Assembly: GCF_001540865.1 (NCBI RefSeq)
Contig: NC_033623.1
Coordinates: 4,341,833 to 4,405,832, forward strand
DNA length: 64,000 bases
Direction of reading: 5' to 3'
Source: Ananas comosus
Taxonomy: Eukaryota; Streptophyta; Magnoliopsida; Poales; Bromeliaceae
Each line of letters starts with the position of its first letter. Position 1 is the stretch's first letter. Of the stretch, positions 58,500 through 64,000 are shown one piece after another. A program made the position numbers and the translations under genes. The notes below the pieces were generated by a model. It searched no databases. It was not told the origin of the DNA and saw only the letters and a program-made list of their open reading frames with translations.

Positions 58500-61065
58500 G
58501 GGGGAAAAATCTTTAGATGGGAACTGAGCAAGACCTTTCTCGAGTAAAGTGTTTTAACTGTGAGAGGATGGGCCATTACTCAAATAAATGTCCTATAAAG
58601 CGTAACTTAATGATGAAAAATGATGACGATGACTTCGAGGAAGTAGTGTATGAGACTGAAAAGTTTCTAAGTGACGAGGATAAGCACACGTATGTAGATG
58701 ACCTCGACAGCATTATGCCTTTGCAAGTCGTCTGTTGTGTCTTTACCATCAAGAAGGATGAGGATGACTGACAATGCACTGTTATCTTCCACATTTACAC
58801 TAAATGCTGGTGTAAGGTGTGCAAAGTCATCATTGACGACGGTAGCTGCATGAATATGGTGGCCAAAAACAGCCCTCGACCGGATGAAGTTGACCCCTGA
58901 ACCATATCCTAGTCCCTATAGAGTTGCTTGGGTAGATAAGACTACAATACCTGTCACTAAGCGATGTTTGGTCCCACCCAATTTGCTATATATAGGGATC
59001 AAGTGTGGTGTGATGTCCTCCCGATGGATTTTGGACACATTCTTTTACGACGACCATGGTTGTACAATCATGATGTTACGCATTGTGGCCATCCAAACAC
59101 ATACACCTTCACCCATGATAAGAAAAAGGTTATGTTGAGACCTCACAGACCTAAGCCGATTCAATATCTCTCTAGCCAACCTAGTGCACCTAAGGGACCA
59201 ACTCTATCTAAGGAAAACACATTTGAGTATCACTAAGGCTGAGCCGACCAAACTGCTTCACTTCCTGAACAAGAAACAATTCTGTCGGGAAGCCACTTCT
59301 GGAGTTGTTTACACCCTAGTTGTCCGAGAGGTAGAGGAGCTTTCCTTTGACCCTGACCTCCCACTGAACCTTCAAAACCTATTGTCTAACTATTCTGATT
59401 TGACCCCAAACGAGTTACCTGATGAGCTTCTACTCATAAGAGATATCTAGCACGCGATAGGTTTAGTGCCTAGGTCGCCATTACCAAACATGCCACAGTA
59501 TTGGGTGAACCCTAAGAAACAAGGTGAATTGAAATGCCAAGTAGATAACTTGGTTAGAAAAGGTTTCGTTAGAGAGAGTATGAGCCCTTGTGCAATTTCG
59601 GCACTTCTTACTCCTAAGAAGGATAGAACTTGGCATATGCGTATCGATAATCGAGCCATCAACAAGATTACTATTAAGTATATGTTTCCGATCCCTCGAT
59701 TGGACGATATGCTTGATATGATGGTTGCATCTATGATTTTTACGAAAATTGACCTTAGAAGCGGATATCACTATATAAGGACTAGACTAGGAGATGAATG
59801 AAAAACTGCCTCTGAGACAAAGGAAGGTTTGTATGAGTGGTTACTGATGGCATTTGGTTTGACCTCCAACTACGTTCATGCATGTCATGAATCAAATACT
59901 TCGACCTTTCATAGGAAAGTTCCTTGTGGTCTATTTCGACAATATTCTTATTTATACTCAGGTCGAGGACGAACACCTAAGCCACCTTAGGCAAGTTTTA
60001 AACACTCTTAGGAAAGAAAAGTTTTACATTAACTCCAAGAAGTGTGCCTTCGTGCAACCTAAGGTTGTTTTCTTAGGCCTTGCGGTGTATGTAGATGGAG
60101 TCTCAGCCGATTCTGATAAAGTCAAAGCAATCCAAGAGTGGCCCCAACCCTAGAACATTCATGACGTTAGAAGTTTCCATAGGTCAGTAACATTTTATCA
60201 GAGATTCATTAGAGATTTTAATGCAATTACGGTTCCAATTACAAACTACATGAGAAAGGGAGAATTAAGGCTACGAGTAAAGCGTTTAATGAAATTAAGG
60301 AACTTACAGCTAGTCCACTTGTTTTGAGGTTGTGCAATTTTGAGAAGATCTTTGAGGTTTCTTGCGATGCATCTAGATTAGGTATTGGTGGAGTCTTAAG
60401 TCAAGAAGGTCACTTGATCGTTTATTTTAGCGAAAAGCTAAATGAGGCAAAGATGAAGTGCTCCACATACGATAAGGAATTGTATGCGACTGTGCAAGCC
60501 CTGCGGTATTGGCGACATTATTTGTTACCTAAGGAGTTTGTTATACTTTCTGATCATTAAGCCCTTAGCTACCTTAAGTCACAAAAGAAATTAACATGCC
60601 AAGTGGGTTGCGTTTCTTAAGGAGTACACTTATGTTCTTAAACACCTTGCTGGTGTCGAGAACAGAGCTGTCAATGCCCTTAGTCATGTCGTTATGACTT
60701 TGCATCCCGTAGGAGCACAAGTCACAGGGTTTGACTGAGCCAAAGACAAATATACAACATGTCTAGATTACGGAGAGGCTTATAAGATCCTTCTATATGC
60801 ACTGTGTGCCTACCCTGATTTTGTTATTCATGATGTATATTTATTTAAAGGTAGTCGTTTGTGTGTTTCCCAAGGTTCATTGAGAGATTTCGTGATTTGG
60901 GAGTTGCATTTTGGAGGCTTAGCAGGACATTTTGGTAAGGACAAGACCATTCTTTTGGTTGAAGACCATTTCTTTTGGCCAAGCCTTAAGCAAGATGTTG
61001 CACGTGTTGTTGCCCAATGTGGTATATGTCAGACTGCTAAAGGCAAGCGAAAGAATACTAGTTAG
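58500..61065 (+). pseudogene. pol: Ty3/Gypsy pol (zinc knuckle to integrase), broken
   Basis: The zinc knuckle CFNCERMGHYSNKC (C-X2-C-X4-H-X4-C, near 58552) is followed by an acidic linker. A protease-like domain follows, split over frames (DDGSCMNMVAK, LPMDFGHILLRRPWLYNHDV). Reverse transcriptase is next ([48 protein letters not shown], then VVYFDNILIYTQ, where the second catalytic Asp of the YxDD box is Asn). RNase H follows ([20 protein letters not shown]). The HHCC part of integrase comes last (ELHFGGLAGHFGKDKT ... CGICQTAKGK). Integrase is cut by the insertion at 61097. Several stops and frameshifts. Confidence 0.88.
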
Positions 61066-61096
61066 CATACACTTTTTCTCATACCCCATGCCCTAT

Positions 61097-61777
61097 TGTC
61101 ACGGGTCTAATGACTTTTTGTCGAAAAGCCCGCGCGGCGCTCGTCTGTCACCTGCACAGAACGAGCCAGCCAAGCCAAACCGTCCCGAGGCACAACTTCG
61201 CAAATTGGCAACGACCGAGAAATGAGAGAAAGCACGTAAAGGGATCCTGCAAATTGGCACAAACAACGAGTATTTTATTGATAACGAAAAGTTGGACTAC
61301 AAGCGAAAGGCACAAGACTCGACTTGGTCGGGCATGGCCGGTGAGGGCAAAATGATCACCAAGACACTACGCTTTTAGCGAAGCGGGCTCACTTAATACG
61401 TCTCACCTAACCTTCCCGTACTACCCTATATTAGCATCCACCCATTTGGCACCCCGGGGGTACAAAGGTGCTCACCGAGGGGTACGTTTTCCCACTCCGC
61501 ACATCCATGGGAAAATAGGCCGCCGACCTATGTCCGACACGCGTCCGGCTCAATCCGTCGCATAAGCGGCCATCGTTAGCGAAACCTATGTCCCCTTGGA
61601 TGTGTAGCACAAGTGAACCCGCGGGTAGCCAACCGGATGCCAATTTACATGCAATGCCCATCCAAAATAAGGAAAATCCTATGTCGAAGTCTTGCCCGAC
61701 ACAACATTTACAGACTCTTTACAAACTCAATGTTATTGACAAGGTCAGGGCCGTTGACAACTAAAAGGGCCCTGACA
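61097..61777 (-). mobile_element. 3' LTR of a young chromovirus, 681 bp
   Basis: The plus strand begins TGTCACGGGTCT and ends GGGCCCTGACA. Next to it (61778-61792) the minus strand has a polypurine tract, aagtgggggagtc. The pol stop lies 68 bp further on. It is inserted into the integrase of the older Gypsy. The left flank cctat is the expected target-site half. The partner is outside the window. Confidence 0.9.
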
Positions 61778-61845
61778 GACTCCCCCACTTGATTCCTCGA
61801 CGCCCTCGTCGAGGTCTTCAGCTTGTACCACCTTGCGTGCTCTGT

Positions 61846-64000
61846 TCATCCCGACGTGTCCGTCGAGGTCTTCTGCTGGTACTCCCTGATCTTGTCTTCT
61901 TCATGCCGAAGTGCATCCTCACGCTCCCAACTGGCTTCAGCCTTCGGTAGGTTCTTCCACTGGACGAGGAACTCCCTTTCTGCTGCTCCACTGGGTAGCT
62001 TCCGCACTCTGTCCGCCAGAATGTTGTCAACTCGCCTCTCGACTGAGGAAATGGTGGGGGTGGGGCGAGTCGAGCTGTTCCTTGAGGGATCTTCACGGTC
62101 GGCATGGTAGGGCTTCAGGCAGCTCGTATGGAACACCGGGTGGATTTTAAGCCACGCCGGGAGCTGCACGCGGTAGGAGACCTTTCCCACCTTGCCCACG
62201 ATAGGAAAGGGGCCTTCATACTTTCGGACCAAACCCTTGTGTACCTTTCGGAACACTCTCAGGGATGCTGGTTGGAGCTTGACCAGCACGAGGTCGCCTT
62301 TGCTGTAGTCTCGAGGCCGCCTATCCTTATCGGCCCACTTCTTCATCGTTCTAGCCGCCTTCTCCAAGTAGGCTCGGGCGATCTCAGCATTACGATGCCA
62401 CTCCTTGGCAAGGTGGTAGGCTGAGGGGCTGCTGCCGGTGTACCCGATGACCAAGGTATGAGGTGTTGAAGGTTGCTGGCCGGTGATGATCTCGAAGGGG
62501 CTTTTGTTGGTCGCAGAGCTCCGCTGCAGGTTGTACGAGAACTGGGCTACATCAAGTAGCTTCACCCAGTCTCGTTGGTTGGCACTTACGAAGTGCCGCA
62601 GATATTGCTCGAGTAGAGCATTTATTCTTTCAGTTTGGCCGTCCGTCTGAGGGTGTAGGCTGGTGGAGAAGTATAGCTTGGAACCCAAGAGCTTGAAGAG
62701 CTCCGTCCATAGCCGCCCGAGGAAGCGGGAGTCCCTATCACTGATGATGTTCTGAGGGACCCCCCAATACTTCACCACATGCTTCAGAAATAGCCGCGCC
62801 GTCTCCTCAGCAGTACAACTTATGGGTGCGGGGATGAAACTGGCATACTTCGAAAATCGGTCCACTATAACGAGAATCGAACCGAACTCCCCCACCTTTG
62901 GCAGACTGGAGATGAAGTCCAGGGAGACGCTCTCCCATGGCCGCTCCGGCACTGGTAAGGGCTCCAGCAGCCCACACGGCTTCTCTCGCTCCACCTTGTC
63001 TTGCTGGCATGTGAGACATGTGCGTACATATTCTTCGATGTCCTCCCCCATTTTCGGCCAATAATAGGCCCTCTCCATAAGGGCCAGGGTCCGATGTACG
63101 CCCGGGTGGCCAGCCCACAGAGTGTCGTGGCACTCCTGGAGCAGTTCTCTCCTCAAGTTCCCCGCCCGCGGCACGTACACTCGATCCCCCTTTGTTTTGA
63201 TGAGGCCATCCTGGATCCAGAATCTTCGTGCCTTGCCTTCGTCGATCAATTGCTTGAGAGTCACTGTCATGGGATCCTTCCTCAACCCTTCACGAATCCT
63301 CTCTTGCAAAGTCGCTTGTACTTGACTTGCCCTCTCATTCGACAGAGTTTTAAGGGCGGCAAGTTCGGCCTTTCTGCTAAGAGCGTCAGCGACTTGGTTA
63401 CATCGCCCTGGCTTGTACTCCAAAACCATGTCGAACTCTGCTAGGAAGTCTTGCCATCTCGCCTGCTTCGGAGTGAGCATCTTCTGAGTCTGAAAGTAAC
63501 TCAGAGCGACGTTGTCTGTCTTGACCACAAATCGGGATCCCAGGAGATAGTGCCTCCATACCCGGAGACAATGCACCACTGCTGTCATCTCCTTCTCATG
63601 GGTCGCGTACCGCCGCTCGGTGTCATTCAGCTTTCGGCTCTCGAAGGCTACAGGGTGGCCATCTTGGACGAGTACCCCCCCAATAGCATAATCCGAGGCG
63701 TCTGTATGGACTTCGAACGGGAGTGAGTGATCAGGTAGACGTAGTACTGGCTCCTCCATCACCGCAGCCTTCAAGTCATCAAAGGCTTTCTGACACTCGT
63801 CGGACCACCTCCATGCCCGGTCCTTTCGTAGCAGGTCCGTCAATGGTGCAGCCCTCCGCGAGTAGCTGCTAATGAAGCGCCGATAGTAGTTCACAAGTCC
63901 AAGGAACGAGCGTAATTCCGTTACTCTTGTCGGCGCTCTCCACTCTTTTATGGCACGAATTTTCTCCTCATCCATTCCAATTAGGCCACCACCCACTCGA
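61846..64000 (-). CDS. pol: Ty3/Gypsy chromovirus pol, C-terminal 716 codons (runs off the window)
   Basis: One uninterrupted frame open to the window edge. Residues below are counted from 63996, which is not the true start. It opens with the end of reverse transcriptase (ELRSFLGLVNYYRRFI). RNase H has D99 (HTDAS), D161 (KTDN) and D204 (VADALS). Integrase has the HHCC finger (H290, C327, C330) and the DDE triad at D360 (SLDF), D420 (SDRD) and E456 (QTERIN), then a GPF motif at 595. A chromodomain at ~652-705 (VDNILADRVR, FLVQWKN, SWERED) makes it a chromovirus. Integrase wording (ETARLFLKHVVKYWG, HPQTDGQTERIN) suggests the Galadriel clade. The protein copies and inserts the element, with the chromodomain steering it to chromatin. 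With all catalytic residues present, it may be recently active. Confidence 0.93.
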   Translation of the reverse strand, partial: RVGGGLIGMDEEKIRAIKEWRAPTRVTELRSFLGLVNYYRRFISSYSRRAAPLTDLLRKDRAWRWSDECQKAFDDLKAAVMEEPVLRLPDHSLPFEVHTDASDYAIGGVLVQDGHPVAFESRKLNDTERRYATHEKEMTAVVHCLRVWRHYLLGSRFVVKTDNVALSYFQTQKMLTPKQARWQDFLAEFDMVLEYKPGRCNQVADALSRKAELAALKTLSNERASQVQATLQERIREGLRKDPMTVTLKQLIDEGKARRFWIQDGLIKTKGDRVYVPRAGNLRRELLQECHDTLWAGHPGVHRTLALMERAYYWPKMGEDIEEYVRTCLTCQQDKVEREKPCGLLEPLPVPERPWESVSLDFISSLPKVGEFGSILVIVDRFSKYASFIPAPISCTAEETARLFLKHVVKYWGVPQNIISDRDSRFLGRLWTELFKLLGSKLYFSTSLHPQTDGQTERINALLEQYLRHFVSANQRDWVKLLDVAQFSYNLQRSSATNKSPFEIITGQQPSTPHTLVIGYTGSSPSAYHLAKEWHRNAEIARAYLEKAARTMKKWADKDRRPRDYSKGDLVLVKLQPASLRVFRKVHKGLVRKYEGPFPIVGKVGKVSYRVQLPAWLKIHPVFHTSCLKPYHADREDPSRNSSTRPTPTISSVERRVDNILADRVRKLPSGAAEREFLVQWKNLPKAEASWEREDALRHEEDKIREYQQKTSTDTSG

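Overview
The window is nuclear DNA from a flowering plant, probably a monocot. Reasons: two plant gene remnants with spliceosomal introns, a very GC-rich coding fragment of the kind common in monocots, and a dense nested pile of plant transposable elements (Ty3/Gypsy, Ty1/Copia, TRIM, hAT, Tourist-like, Helitron and microsatellite-flanked MITEs). I see no bacterial or organellar genes and no tRNA or rRNA genes. I cannot name the species.

Layout. 1-5.07 kb: palindromic MITEs bounded by (TA)n and (GA)n tracts, including a ~1.5 kb block present twice that carries the same nested hAT MITE. 5.07-16.7 kb: a dead Copia element split by an LTR (5592-15912, target-site duplication catac). That LTR was split by a Tourist-like MITE, a hAT MITE and a 6.1 kb hAT element (7978-14068), and the hAT was itself hit by another MITE (10728-11211). 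17.0-17.9 kb: a clean solo LTR. 18.4-18.8 kb: the last two exons of an AMI1-type amidase gene. 20.1-26.7 kb: a candidate Helitron carrying a chimera of a cytochrome-b5 desaturase piece and a class II trehalose-phosphate-synthase piece. 26.7-35.0 kb: Copia remnants, a TRIM-like LTR, a dead Tat-lineage Gypsy with a repeat-rich 3' region, and a Copia 3' end with a 1.77 kb LTR. 35.4-35.9 kb: a complete 533 bp TRIM. 36-43.1 kb: three related long LTRs, two of them bearing ACCGGT-core minisatellites.

45.0-55.2 kb: the only plausibly functional host gene, a minus-strand EFFECTOR OF TRANSCRIPTION (ET) gene. A GIY-YIG exon (54799-55170) and a C-terminal exon with three Cys/His zinc repeats (45006-45833) are separated by a ~9 kb intron filled by two opposed Gypsy elements and a hAT-type element. 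56.1 kb: a second intact copy of the hAT MITE seen at 7.6 kb. 57.3-61.1 kb: a dead plus-strand Gypsy cut inside its integrase by a young chromovirus (61097 to the window edge, minus strand) with an intact 716-codon pol segment and chromodomain.

Almost every insertion was recognised from its termini and target-site duplication, so the order of events can be read directly. Five single N characters lie in repeats. Three have left-flank sequence that recurs downstream, so some duplications may be assembly artefacts.
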